A stretch of 25,479 nucleotides of DNA from the NCBI GenBank assembly GCA_000969725.1, contig JXSR01S073517.1; one strand, 5' to 3'. A program made the position numbers and the translations under genes. Shown in pieces: positions 8,987 to 21,009 of this stretch (position 1 is the stretch's first letter; every line of letters begins with the position of its first letter). Source of the stretch: Ophiothrix spiculata (taxonomy: Eukaryota > Echinodermata > Ophiuroidea > Amphilepidida > Ophiotrichidae). The notes under the pieces were generated by a model. That model had not been told where the DNA came from. It was given only the letters and a program-made list of their open reading frames with translations, and searched no databases.

Positions 8987-10991
8987 CTCAAAACATCACA
9001 AGTATTATCATCGTTGTCTATTGAATCCCAGACTTAATATAATATTTCTAGTACGACAAACTAAATATATTTAGGAAATTGTTCAAATAAGATAAACTAG
9101 AGCAGAAACAATAATACTCATGTTCTTTATGTTTCTTCAAGATCTAATTTTTGATAAGTAACTTTCACGATGTGGTGTAAGATTAACAGACAAAGGTGAA
9201 TGCAAGTTTATGAGAAAAAAGACAAAGCATTCGGTATAAATTTTTGGTTAGGTTTGGTCTGGTTAATTTATCAACATGCATGGGTATCCTTAAAAAGTTC
9301 TATGACTCGCCATTTTTGTTTTTCATCTGCTTAACATGTCACATATTAATTGTGTGAGCACTCTAACAAGTGCATAAGACCGCGCACTGTTCATCGCGCG
9401 GCAGTACGTGCAAAACCCGGTGCTTGGGAACATTTATAAACGAGAAAGCAATAGATATATAAAATGTAGCATTTTGCATCATGCTAAATATATTAAAAAC
9501 ATTTAAAAATTTAATTTCATTCTATAAGAAATTCAGAAATATTTTTTTAAAGTATATTTTTATCACGATCAAGATATATTATTAAGTGATCATTTAAATA
9601 TCATAAACAATTGCAAAAATCCCTAGGGGTAAATTGAAAATAGGAAGGAGCAAAATAATCATATAACGGGGTGTGTTCCTAATGCGCCATTAATGACACG
9701 ATCAATTACTTTCTCAAATATTATAGTAAGGTATTTTTGTAAAGCAAGATGATACGTTCTTATTATAAGTCATTTTAAAGGTGTTTTTGACAATAAGTTC
9801 CTATTGCGCACCCCTAAAGTATACATTAAAGCACCTAACTATTTATAAACAATTATCCGCACTAAAAATTATCACATCGTAAATAAATATGCTTTTTAGC
9901 AAATGGGAATATTCATTAAGTGAATAATAATCACGCCTTCAATTTCAAAGGACATTAAATTCTTCAGTGACTTTGAGGTAAATTAATCAACAAAAAGGGA
10001 TTTAATTGAAATGTTATCTATAAATTTGTAGAAATAAACTCATTTACAAACGTTTAAAGCACTTTAAATGATTTTATAAGTACAAGTTTAACATCAATAG
10101 CCAAAGATGCTTATTATTTACAATAATCTTTATTCTATACAGTTTAGTTCATTATTTATTTTCGAAAAGATTTAAAATAGATTAATATTGAATGTTCCTT
10201 TAAGTGGCCCCTCGGATTCCAATATGCATCTAAACCAGATGCATTATCCGTCACAGGAAACAAAAAATATCTCAAGGGGTGGTATGACGCACTGTTACTG
10301 TCCAGAATCTAGTTTATCTTGTCGAAATTAATACAGAAGATGACCATATCAGCTCATCTATCTTTTACAATACTAAGTGTTTCTATATTGAAACACGGAA
10401 CACTTTCCGCCCACTGACGCCGGTTCTTGTCCATTGAATTTCATAATGTGCTATTATATATCACCAAATTAATTAAATGCAGTGGATAAATTGATGAGCG
10501 TGTAAATCAACGGCTAGTTATTAATTAAGGATAATACAACCACCTAGCCATATAAATCTCTGGGAGCATTAATATATAAGAAGTGTTTGTTTGTAATCAA
10601 CAACCTTTTGTCCCTGCAATTACCCATTTTTATGATTGGAAATTAAAGGGACTAGCCTATATTCCACTTAGAATTAAAAACTTATGGAAATGCTCTAAAT
10701 AAAGCTTAAAAGTGTATTAATATCCAAAAAAGTACACAAATTTACACAGAAATGGCTCAAATTGAGAGATAACTGATTTGCAATATATCATTCTTTGATT
10801 ATGGTGTGACTATCTTGTGTTTTCTGAATCCTTAATTTGTACCTCAGATCTGGATTTACTAGATAAAAAACAAACAAAGCTTTTAAAGAAAATTTAATAC
10901 ATAATAAAAGAGAAACAGTTTCATCAAAAATAATTTGTTTACCCATCTTATGTGTAGAAACAAAATGTTTTTAAATTTTGAAACTAGAAAC
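8987..10991. other. Long non-coding spacer with small hairpins
   Basis: I recognise no gene in two kilobases. Small structures are a CCGCGC/GCGCGG hairpin at 9380-9401 in an unusually GC-rich patch and an ATGCATCT/AGATGCAT hairpin at 10224-10244. A repeated motif, GTTCCTAATGCGC near 9676, recurs as GTTCCTATTGCGC near 9800. GGGGTG near 9669 faces CACCCC near 9813, so this last pair may be the ends of a small decayed element. None is strong enough to name. Confidence 0.4.
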
Positions 10992-11143
10992 ACGGTTTTC
11001 ACATCTTTTTTTTCGCCGGAGAAAAAAATTAAAGCAGGTGAANNNNNNNNNNNNNNNNNNNNNNNNNNNNNNNNNNNNNNNNNNNNNNNNNNACGGTTTT
11101 CACATCTTTTTTTTCGCCGGAGAAAAAAATTAAAGCAGGTGAA
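10992..11143. other. Assembly gap of 50 N with identical 51-base flanks
   Basis: Bases 11043-11092 are N. The 51 bases immediately left (10992-11042) and right (11093-11143) are identical, starting ACGGTTTTCACATC. Two contig ends that overlap but were not merged would give this, with 50 N as a placeholder. The true locus may then hold one copy and no gap. The 98-residue ORF running across the N is an artefact. Confidence 0.95.
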
Positions 11144-11600
11144 GAATTTAAATTTTCTCCAATATTCCTCAAATCCTGGAAAATTACTTGTAGGTTATAT
11201 TACTATAAACATATTCTACCGATTTATGTAAAATAATATGTAGGTAAAATATTAGTGGGAAGAATCTAGACCAGTTCCTTTAAAGCTGATGTGCTTCATC
11301 ACCTAATAAAAAGTAAAGTCGACGCTATCATCAGATTTGCATTAGAGAAAAATAGCCAGATAATCATTTAGACTATTTTAAGGACATTATTAAAGCAGAG
11401 CTTTTAGGTAAATCTGAAAGTTGGTTAAAACAATTCTATCCATGTTTTATCTTTCAATCAATTCATAATGTGTATGATATTAAAAATATTCTCAATTATT
11501 ATCGTAGGGGATGTTTAGTACCAAACGATATAGTTCTTTGTTTTCTTGAATCCAGTTTTTTAATATGTTCTGGTATGAATACAAACTGTTATAAATGTTA
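11144..11600. other. Spacer, nothing recognised
   Basis: Only short frames are seen, among them a 60-residue minus-strand ORF at 11492-11674 without motifs. Block C homology begins near the end of this stretch. Confidence 0.3.
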
Positions 11601-11604
11601 TAAA

Positions 11605-11885
11605 TACTATTGCCTATAAACAGGTCGTTGAATTTAAGTAACACTGCATCTAAAATTATCATCCAATGGCCCAATAGTATTATATAAGTGGTCCTAAGGC
11701 ATTCATTGAAAAGCGATTTGGCGTTCCATGTTGACCATCCAATCAGTCGGTCCCTTCGTGGTCACGTAATGTTATTCTATGCTTTTAGGTTAGTGGTAGT
11801 ATTCCTTCCATTATGTTCTTCAAACTACGTTCTATAAACAATTTAAATCAAATATCTTTTTGGAATACAAATATTTTTTTTTCTT
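11605..11885 (+). repeat. Duplicated block C, copy 1
   Basis: This aligns in direct orientation with 16290-16560. Shared anchors are AGGTCGTTGAATTTAAGTA, TCATCCAATG, TCCTAAGGCAT, CAGTCGGTCCCTT and TATGCTTTTAGGTTAGTG. The copies are diverged but collinear. No reading frame is shared. It precedes block B copy 1 by about 650 bases, the same order as in the right-hand unit. Confidence 0.85.
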
Positions 11886-12539
11886 TTACAAGCAGTGCTG
11901 AAAGACATTAACCTATCTTTAAAAATACGTTCCGGTTAAGATCATTATGTTATTTGCGTATGACTTCAACAGAAAATCAGATTGAAATCTTATGTTGATT
12001 AATACATTGACTTTTACACAGTGAATTAAATTATTAACGGGAATGAAAAAAATGGAACGTGTTCAAAAATGAAACTACAACATTTTCCCTCAAATACGCA
12101 TATGCTGATATCAATTTTATTATTCTTCCCACACATATTTATTACTGGATAATTTATGAAATGGGAGTTGATTTTAAGTTGGTTTGCATATTTAGAGTAT
12201 TCCACATATTTTATTTTTCTTTTACATGTATGATATACCTATGCATGGTACGTGCGGGAAGATGCATTAATTACATAACAATTTTATATGCCCCTAAATT
12301 AAGGTGACTATATTCTTTTGTTTTAAAAATAACCCAAGAATATTATTTGTTTTTCAAAAATCTTTGCCACTTGTTAAACAAGGACATAACAACAGAGATA
12401 GTGTAAAAATTATTACAATCATTTGATAAAACTTTTACAACATAAGTATTTATGTAAATCTAGTTATATTAAATAAGAATCTCATCTGAAGACTGTATTT
12501 CCCACGCTGCCTGAATCAAAAATGAAATACCTAAATTGA
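11886..12539. other. Spacer between blocks C and B, copy 1
   Basis: There is no gene that I can support, and the 82-residue ORF at 12059-12307 is featureless. In the right-hand unit the same C-to-B interval is about 2.3 kb, because an inverted-repeat element and a LINE fossil lie there. Compared with that copy this one is the shorter, insertion-free version. Confidence 0.4.
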
Positions 12540-14045
12540 TTTTTTGTTATGCACAAGACCGTAAATTGTCAGCCTTCTGTGAAAATGCAAATATGTAAAA
12601 AAAAGCCATACAAGTCTCCTAAGCGCCTAATCAAACGATCAAATTGCTTGCAACTGACGCGTGATTGATGATGAAATATTAATAGATAACTTGCAATACT
12701 ACATTACCTTGTTATATCTATCCAAAAACAGTCCTTTACTTTATTTATACACTTGCAGAAGCAAAACAGAGTATCGGTTTTTGATTGGGTCTTTGTCATG
12801 TATACCTTTAGGCAACGAGGATCGTAGTTAGTACAAAGATGTTGGTGCATAGGTTGTAACGTAATATTTTATTAAGATAACTTGCAATGATTCTCTATAA
12901 AGATTATCGTTGAAAACATGATGGAGGTTATTTTACAAAATGGTTAAAACGAAGCATATTCTTAAGGCTAGTGTTCTTGTAAACTGCCTATTAGTAACCT
13001 GATTGACATGCTTAAAGATATTTTTGTTCGGTATCAGTAACTTTTGTTTTATATCACCAAATCAGATCTCTGGCAGTTAAATACCATTAAAAACATTTTT
13101 AGTGACTTCATATTTTAAAAACGATGACTAGTTTTCCAGTAGTATCCATTACTTTGGATATATCTAATTGGCCATGGCAAAGTATTTTGAAGTAGCTTTA
13201 TCAATAAAACGAAACAACCTTGCAGTACAGTCTATTAAATGAATGTATTCCTGTTACAATTATTTCTCAACGATATTTTTTGGAAAGACTACGGCACCAT
13301 GAGAGAGTATGGAATCAATGATTTTCTCTAAATTTTGGTTGTCATCAGAATTTTTATTTGTGGTTAAACCGTAATAGATCAAAATATGAATTTTTAAAAT
13401 TACTTTTGCCACATCTCCTTAATTTTTTACAATTATTAAAATATTAATGTAGGTTAATGTTACTCTACAGGGTGGTTCAAAACCTTAGAACTCAAGTTGA
13501 AAGTCACTTTTTAGATAGGGATAGTATCTCAATCAATCGCAGTTTGTTATCATTGGGGATATGGATATAAACCGTCTCTGAAAGTTTGATGCAATTTGCA
13601 TTATTAGGTCTCAAGATACAGTTCCATGTGTAAATCTTGCTTAAAATTGGCTTGTCCACGACGACTTTTTTGGTTCTTGAATTACCTTGAACTTGAGTTT
13701 TTTGAACCATTGTAAAATACATACTTGTATCCTTGTATCACCTGGCTTAGCACTTGTATGTATGTATATAGATAACAGAATCCGTACCACACAATTACTT
13801 GTCAATGGCTTTCGCATGATTTGATTTATTGCTTCTTCGGCAGACTGTGAACGATGATGATGTTCTGATGATTAATATGGGATTTTAAAGTCACGATTGT
13901 GATCTTGAGAGACAATCTACAATGAAGTTGAAAAGAAACGATAGTTTACATTATGGCATTTTGATATGAGTCGACCCCATGCTCTATTATTAAACTAGAT
14001 CGAAAGAATGGATAACTGTCGATTTACATTTTCAGTTTAGAGATA
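12540..14045 (+). repeat. Duplicated block B, copy 1
   Basis: This aligns with 18850-20600 in direct orientation. Good matches lie at 12560-13000, 13020-13160 and 13830-14045, the last carrying the shared GATGATGTTCTGATGATTAA. A well-kept core near 12605-12735 includes GCGTGATTGATGATGAA. TGATTGAT within it matches the general form of a PBX/HOX-type site, which may be chance. The middle of the block does not align because this copy holds a MITE at 13468-13712 and copy 2 holds unrelated sequence. Block A does not follow this copy. Confidence 0.85.
13468..13712. mobile_element. Small mariner-type MITE
   Basis: TA lies at 13466-13467 and again at 13713-13714. Between them are inverted ends: CAGGGTGGTTCAAAA on the left and, in reverse complement from the right, CAATGGTTCAAAAAACTC. 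A second shared stretch, AACTCAAGTT, continues inward. The ends, length (245 bases) and TA target fit a Tc1/mariner-derived MITE. No matching sequence is found at the corresponding place of block B copy 2, consistent with insertion after the duplication, although that region aligns poorly. The 72-residue minus-strand ORF over it is not a transposase. Confidence 0.7.
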
Positions 14046-16289
14046 TATTTTTAATGTCATTTCTGCAAGAACGTTTCTTTAATTCGTCCAGAGAGGAATA
14101 TTTGTAGACTACTAAAATTATTCTTTAACACTGGGGAGTAGGTTTAAGATAACGCAACCAATGGAGGATGGAGCAATCTATATACAGGTTAACTTAATTT
14201 TATTGAAATGATATTATATTAGTATTGACACTTTTTTTATAATTGGACAATCTGATATATGAAATGAATTACCATATTAAAAAATTATTGATTGTATATT
14301 TAATTCATTATGTAATAGTAAATCAACATTTTCTCTGCTGAATACATTGATATCAAAAGTATTATAATAGCTGATGTATTCCAGAATACTCTAATATTCG
14401 ACGGTGGCTCTATATTCATTTCGTATTCATTCTGTATTATTGCCATCATACATATTTGTAATTAGACTTACGCAATGAAGGGTAATAGACTGTGTATGAT
14501 CCTTTTATCAGATGTATGTATGAAATGAAATGAACATGTATGGGACTATGGATCAGAAAAAATGATGTTAATTACCAGAATTGCATATGATCCATTTCAT
14601 TATTTTATTTCATATTTATAATAATGTTCATTGCAATTAAATTATAACAATGAATAGCAATTGCATAATATTTGTTTTAAGCATAGACTGTTGTCACAAT
14701 TTCATCAAAAATATTTCGCGATTGGCAAAGCTACATATTATTTATTAACCTTAAAAATGAGGTCATTTGCTATATGAACATATCATTTTTTTATTTGTTA
14801 AATCAATTAAATTCACTTCCATATGCATGAACTTTACAAATGAACACAATACCTATTTTAATTGCATTCAAATATGCATTCAGTATATAGATGATGCAAA
14901 TTTGATGAACCTAATAGCTACATTATAATGCAATGTTATACAAAAAGAAAATTAAGTTACACATTTTATAGAAATACAGCACTCTCCGCAACATAATAGT
15001 AAGGAGTATTTAATATTGAAGAGATCTTCATTTGACCAGTTTCATTACACTCTCTATTGGTCTATAAGTTACCTTTCTTGTATTATCAACAGTCAGTGTA
15101 GCGATCAACACCAAATAACACATTAATATCACTTTCCAACCCATCTTTATTATTCTTTCAAAGCAATACTATAGCCTGTTATATTGTAATCGGTATTTAA
15201 CTGACCCATCATAGCAGTTAGCAATTTGTAGGTAAAAGTGTTCTTTTATTCCTAAAGTCATACTTATATCATTAAGAAAATAAAGATGATCTTTTAACAA
15301 CACTTCCTGTAAATAAAACACCCTATCAACAATTTGTAGTTTTTAAATAGATATAAAGAAAGGTTGTGGAGTCATTTTTTGGTTCAATTCAAACATTTAT
15401 TGAAAAATAACAGTAATATGATTATGTACGTTCATATGTTTACGAGGGCATATCAAAAAGTTTTAAAGATCACCAAGAAGATATACAGCCAGGATAATAT
15501 TTTATTATGTGACTCTTGAGTCATCGTAACATTGTACAAAGTAACACATTTCTACAATCATATTCTGCTATAACTGTAAGTGAGTACACAATTAACACTG
15601 AAAACATAGAATAATATCTTTGAACTAAAATGTATTACTGAATAAATTTTATAGCTTTAAAAAACATTTGTAACCTATCAAATATATGTACTATAAATGA
15701 CATCATTCTTTTTCAATCTTATGCTTTATATCTGTTTGAGTATTCACGTTTGCATAATTCCAACGTTATTAATCAACCTTCACAAATGTTTACTGTTCTT
15801 ACCATTTAATGCTTTGAGGAGCACATACAATCGACGTAGTCAAACAGTTCATCATGATACGTTTCATTAATGTGCATTATCGAAGTGAAGAGATTTTGTT
15901 TTAGATGATATGACACGAGGAGACATTAACACACTACGTTGTAAGTCAAACATCGTTATATATCATTATAAGTTGATCACGCAAGGTTTATTATGGTGAA
16001 AATAAACATACAATTTCATCAGAGATTCTAAGCTAAACAATTAAGTGTTAAATGTTATACGATTAACCGTTGAAAGAACAGATTTATCGATTTAAAACGT
16101 ATCCAGATTTTTAATCTTATGTGTAAAGTACAACACAATTTCATACCTTTCATAGGACTTTTAAACTTTAAAAACTACCCTGACTTGACTACGTTAAATT
16201 TACAAGCATTCAATTCATCGGTTAGATATATCTACAAGTCATGACGTCATCGTTTTCTTATATAATCAATAAAGAAGGACAATTGCTTG
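14046..16289. other. Long non-coding spacer, one possible transposon end
   Basis: I see no gene in 2.2 kb on either strand. At 15441 a TA is followed by CGAGGGCATATCAAAAAGTT, which resembles the terminal repeat of many mariner elements. No matching inverted end or transposase frame was found nearby, so it is at most a solo or truncated end. A full palindromic CRE-type site, TGACGTCA, is at 16242-16249, about 45 bases before block C copy 2. Confidence 0.35.
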
Positions 16290-16560
16290 TAGGCAGGTCG
16301 TTGAATTTAAGTAGCACTGCTCCTAGGGTGGTCATCCAATGACCCAATAATCTAACATAAGTGATCCTAAGGCATATTTTGAAAAGCGATTCCCATTACA
16401 TATTGACCATTCATTCAGTCGGTCCCTTGTTGCTGCGTAGTGTTATTTTATGCTTTTAGGTTAGTGACATTGTGGCTCTTCTATTGTATCTCTTCAGACC
16501 ACGACAATAAACACAATTTTATAGGAGTACAAACATAAACGATATTTCTAGTTGTATAAG
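16290..16560 (+). repeat. Duplicated block C, copy 2
   Basis: This is the partner of 11605-11885, with the same ordered anchors and modest divergence. It is followed almost at once by the inverted-repeat element at 16575, which therefore inserted at or close to the end of the recognisable block. Confidence 0.85.
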
Positions 16561-16574
16561 CAGGATCGGGAGAC

Positions 16575-17240
16575 AATAGGCCGAATTCATAAAAGCAGCA
16601 AATGCTGGCAAGAAAAAGACATTAAGAAAAAGCAATAGCTGGGCTAGAAAAATATTTAGCCTTAGCAATTGCTTAAAAACATATTCACGACCTTCAGCTT
16701 GGACTAATACCTTTTTCTTGTCTGGGATCGACCCAGACAAGCAAAAGCTACCATACAAACAATAGGCAGGCTAGCTTTTGCTTACATGAAGTTAGAAATT
16801 GCTTTGTCTACCGCGTGGTAGTTTTCAGACACAAATGTTACAGCAAGTCACTTTTCATTTTTGGTATCAATTTGTCGCAGTTTTCGACAAATAGCATGAT
16901 TTATATAATCTATTGTAACGCAACACAAGTATACTTCAGTGTTTTTTCTTACGCAGCACAAATATAGCAGAAACCATGAATGTATACCAGTGCTAAGCTC
17001 CTCGTATAGGATCTTAGTAAAATGTAAGTAATTGCTACATGTTGTAAGCAAAAGGTCAGCTTTTTGAATACAAATGTAAGCAATTACTAACCAGACAAGC
17101 AATTGCTTGGAAGGGATTAGAAATAGCTTTTGCGGCCTTGAGAGAGCTTTTTCTTGCAAGTCAATGCTATATTTGAAGAATAGAAATTCAAGAAAAGGCT
17201 ATAGAAATAGCAATTGCTACTTTTATGAATTCGGCCTATT
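16575..17240. mobile_element. Inverted-repeat element rich in palindromic decamers
   Basis: The ends are inverted over 32 bases with two mismatches, starting AATAGGCCGAATTCATAAAA at each end. If TA (16577-16578, 17237-17238) is the target duplication, the core is 16579-17236, 658 bases. The inside carries at least seven members of one decamer family: AGCAAATGCT (16597), AGCAATAGCT (16631), AGCAATTGCT (16664, 17098, 17209), AGCAAAAGCT (16740) and its complement (16773). A 10-base hairpin CTTGTCTGGG/CCCAGACAAG lies near 16717-16741. ORFs inside are not transposase-like, so it is non-autonomous. The superfamily is not recognised. Confidence 0.75.
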
Positions 17241-17779
17241 AACCCGTAATTGAAAATCGTGTCTTCAATTAACAGCATTATATAAGAAGACGCAGATCTA
17301 AAATGTTTCTAGACAGAATATTTCAACATGTCATAAGTATATCTATGTTCCGTAGCTGATGGCCGTTGGGGCGACATACTGATGGCACTTTAGACACATG
17401 CTTTCCACAGATCTCTATCACAGAGTAACAGAGATGACATTCCGCTCAAAACATGACCCCAATCATAGCGTAGTATGTGGACAAAAACGAATATTCATGA
17501 GTTAGACTGTTCAAAATACTCATCACTAAATAATCAATGCATGTGTTAATAACAGATTTCATACTAGACTAAATTCATTCATGATGGTGTCTTACACATG
17601 AAGGATGAACTAAAGACGAGGACGCAGTTTGAAGAATGCTGCACAGCGTGTACCCAATAAAGCATAATACACATCAAGGGCGATGTCAGGATTTATTTGA
17701 GTAGGATTATTCATACTGCGTCCTCGTTTTTGTGATTGGAGCCACTGATCACGCAATCAGCCAAGAAACGTTAACCAGC
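17241..17779. other. Spacer with a 13-base inverted repeat
   Basis: No gene is seen. ACGAGGACGCAGT at 17616-17628 is perfectly complementary to 17715-17727. The enclosed 112-base segment could be a very small element, or the pair may be part of the 3' end of the adjacent LINE. A GC-richer stretch near 17350-17400 is not recognised. Confidence 0.4.
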
Positions 17780-18480
17780 GACCATTGAGAAATGGTAATC
17801 AAATGAGCTATGCCGTATATGGGAATAAAGTGTCAGGGGCTTGTCTCTATCTTCAGCAGACTCTTCTGATGAGCTGTTGCCAGTCAAGGCCAGTCCAGTC
17901 TCTATGTTTGTTAGTCCATGTTCTTGCAGGTCTTCCTCTCTTTCTTGAGCCATCTGTTCCTTCCTTGCAGATTAGTAATAACAGGGCTATCTTTGCACCT
18001 GCTCACATTCCTAAACCATTGCAACTGCCTATGTTATACAATTATTGTCAAAACATCTTCATGCTCATTGATATAGCTTTGAATCAGCTCCTTTATCTGC
18101 TTGTTCGAGGTGTGAGATGTGTATTTACCTGGAGTAGTCAGCACATATAATTCATCTCAAAAGCGTTGGTGCGCTTTTCATTATTCAATGCCCAGGTTTC
18201 ACACCCATATAGGAAGACTGACATAGCTGGTGCTCAGAGAAGACTCATTATTGTTGTCTTGTTGTCATAGATATGTTCTTATCTCTCCATATTGGCTTTA
18301 GCTTGCAAGTGAAAATGTGGCAACAGCTATTTGGCTCTTAATTTCTTGCATTGATTTTGCATCATCTGTGATGGTAGCACCAAGGTATTTAAATGCATTA
18401 ATAGTGTCAAGCTTCAAGTTATTTATCTTGCCTACACAAAGTATTCATTTATGTAATGGGATTTCAATTGGATTTTTTTT
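17780..18480 (-). pseudogene. LINE reverse-transcriptase C-terminal fossil
   Basis: Read on the minus strand, pieces of the tail of a non-LTR retrotransposon polyprotein appear in the right order. They are FKYLGATITDD (about 18393-18361), YGCETWALNNEKR (from 18209), WFRNVSRC-like sequence, GSRKRGRPARTW (17951-17916), DWTGLDWQQL and AEDRDK (17857-17840). The xGRPxxTW and AEDRDKW blocks are typical of the region after the RT domain in many LINEs. The pieces sit in different frames with several stops, so the copy is dead and 5'-truncated: endonuclease and catalytic RT motifs are absent. The clade cannot be set by eye. It lies in the C-to-B interval of the right-hand unit only. Confidence 0.85.
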
Positions 18481-18849
18481 GGTTTATAGTTGTTTTGGAA
18501 TTATCCATTTTCCTCTTGTGTTGACTAATCAAATACACATATCTGTTAAATTGATTTTAAATATCTATTAAACTTTGATACATAAATGTATCAGAAATCT
18601 TATTTGATTATTAAAGCTATTTTAAATCATATTCTAATAAATTGGAATGTACAAATAGTTGATGCAAAATATGACTGTAAAGCAAATAATTTTATATATG
18701 TCATGATGCTCTAATTAAACAAGGAAGTATATTTATTTTCATTGCAATTAGCATTAAAAATACGATTCCTCTCCATAACCACATGGTGTACTGTTTTATA
18801 GTTCACTATGCAATTATAGCAAGTAAAAGAGAATGTACCTTTTTATGTT
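18481..18849. other. Spacer between LINE fossil and block B
   Basis: This is AT-rich sequence without features. The first 60 bases may be a further, badly decayed piece of the LINE on the minus strand, since a short open stretch (DNSKTT) continues across an A8/T8 run at 18473. I cannot confirm it. Confidence 0.3.
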
Positions 18850-20600
18850 TTAAACAACACCGTAAAATATCAGCCTCGTAGATGTAATATCCAAGCATAC
18901 AAACAAAACCGAAATGCCATATAAGTCTCCTAAGCGCCTTAGTTTAATCAGACAATCAAATTGCTTGCAACCGGCGCGTGATTGATGATGAAAAATTAAT
19001 AGGTGACGTGCAATACTGCATTACCTTGTTAAATCTATCCAAGAACAGTACTTTTTAATATTTGTACATTTGAAAGCAAAAACAGGGTATTAGTGTTTGA
19101 TTGAGTCTTTGTCATGTATATCTTAAGGCAAAGATGATATATGTAGTTAGTACGATGTTGATTCATACGTTGTAACGTAATATTTTATTAAAATCATTTA
19201 AAATGATTCACCATAAAGATTATCGTTCAAAACATGATGATACTTCTCGAAATGTTTGGAAAGAAGCTTATTTTCATGGATAGTGTTCTTACAAGCGGTT
19301 TTATTATACATTTATATATACATGGATATATTTTTGGTACACTTTAACTTTCGTTTTTGATCGACATAACTCTGACAATGTTACTCAGTGTTGATAGCAA
19401 ATCTTCATAGCAGATGCAGATTACCATTCGATAAATGGTGACTAATTGACCACTTAGCTTCCATTTTTCAGTAGAATTAATTTAAAAAACTCACATGTAC
19501 CAGGGCATTTCAAATAAATAGCTCTTTAACAAGATGTAACTACTCACGAAATTATACAATACTTGCATCTCCGCTTTAATGATGTCCTATTTGATACTAA
19601 AGTGACGGTCCCATTGACACTTTCAGCGAAAGCTGGATCTAACTTGGTCACAGACAACTCATTTTTCACACTTAGAGAGTTTTCTTTCAGAGAACAAGTT
19701 CATTTATTGAAAATATGTGACTTGTGCTGTCAAAAACACTCACTTCTTCATTTTTGAGTATTTTCTTTATCTTATAAACTACCAATCTTGAATTTTTGGA
19801 AACGGGCATTCCTAGCCAAAGTTACGTAATTTTGAATTTGACTTTGTCAAAAACATGGAATTGAGAAATCGGGCTTCAAAAATATACGTAGATTCATAAT
19901 AAAATTAAAAAAATAGCACAATTCCAGAAATTACGTTCTCAAAAAGGTGTCCAAAAATATTTTCTGGATTAATTTTTTATTTCAAAATTCAAGAATAATT
20001 ATGTTCAAGAAGGTTTGAAGAACTAAAAATAACAAAAATCTGAATATAGTAAAATTTTACCCTTGGACCAACTTGGCCCATAATTAGTTTCTAAGGCCTG
20101 CCCAGAAGTGAGTGGTTTCGACAGCACACACCACATATATTCTGAAAGGACCTCATTTTTTACTTCAGACGTCCGTAGCTTAGAATCGGGTTTGCCTATT
20201 ACTTTTTGATGTAACGCGTCACATATGCTTTCATAACTTTCATAATTTATGTCGACGTTTAAATTTATGTTATTGATTTGTCTTAAATATACTTGTTATA
20301 TAAGTGTACATAAATATTTCCTTGAGATTGTAAGAGTTTATAATACATACCAACATTAAAAATTATTCTCGGTAAGCTTTGTATGTTGACATATACAGCT
20401 TTGATGTATTGCTCCTTCGACTGAATACGAAGGATGATGATGTTCTGATGATTAATATGGGATTTAAGAGTCAGTTTAATAGTCAACGAGGAAACAATTG
20501 CTTGTTCATGGCATTTCTCAATCATCTACTATGGAAAGGATGGTTTATACTACGGATGGTAGCTGTCGATTTACATGTTCTGTTTAAGGCATTATGAGTT
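18850..20600 (+). repeat. Duplicated block B, copy 2
   Basis: This is the partner of 12540-14045. Strong matches lie at 18870-19290, 19320-19480 and 20400-20600. The block runs directly toward block A copy 2, giving the order C-B-A. The central part, about 19500-20280, has no clear match in copy 1 and contains an internal near-repeat (the CTCATTTTTCACACTTAGAG neighbourhood at 19660 and TTTTTGAGTATTTTC at 19751). It may be an insertion of unknown type. The short ORFs at 19563-19757 and 20379-20597 are not conserved between copies. Confidence 0.85.
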
Positions 20601-21009
20601 TTGTATAGTACCAGTATAATTGTATGTCTTCAAACAAGTAAATATGAACCAAAATATCTCTCTAGCTTTAAAAATAATGATTTTAATTTCTGATAGAGTG
20701 TTATAAATCGGTAGCTTAACGAGTGGAAAACCATAAGATCTACATTTAACATATCTTAAGTTAATTAAATAGTTGAATGAAGCAAATGATTTGTATTCAA
20801 AATATCGTATGAAATGCCATATAAACATCTCGGAGACATGCACTCAATAGTCAACATCATTATAAATCAGAATATTCATGAAAGTCAAATAAAATGAGGT
20901 CAGTGTGATTTTCGCTGAAGAAGATAAATGTACACATTTAATATGTAAATGACGGTTCTTGTGCTATTAACAATCATTTTGTATTCCCATCAGGTGATTG
21001 TACACATTT

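Noticed and set aside
10935-11231. 98-residue ORF across the assembly gap
   Set aside because: It crosses 50 N and includes the same 51 bases twice, so it is an artefact.
16848-17159. 103-residue minus-strand ORF in the inverted-repeat element
   Set aside because: No transposase motifs, and the frame is built from the repeated decamers and AT-rich filler.
17785-18150. 121-residue plus-strand ORF
   Set aside because: It is the antisense shadow of the LINE fossil, whose conserved protein pieces read on the minus strand.
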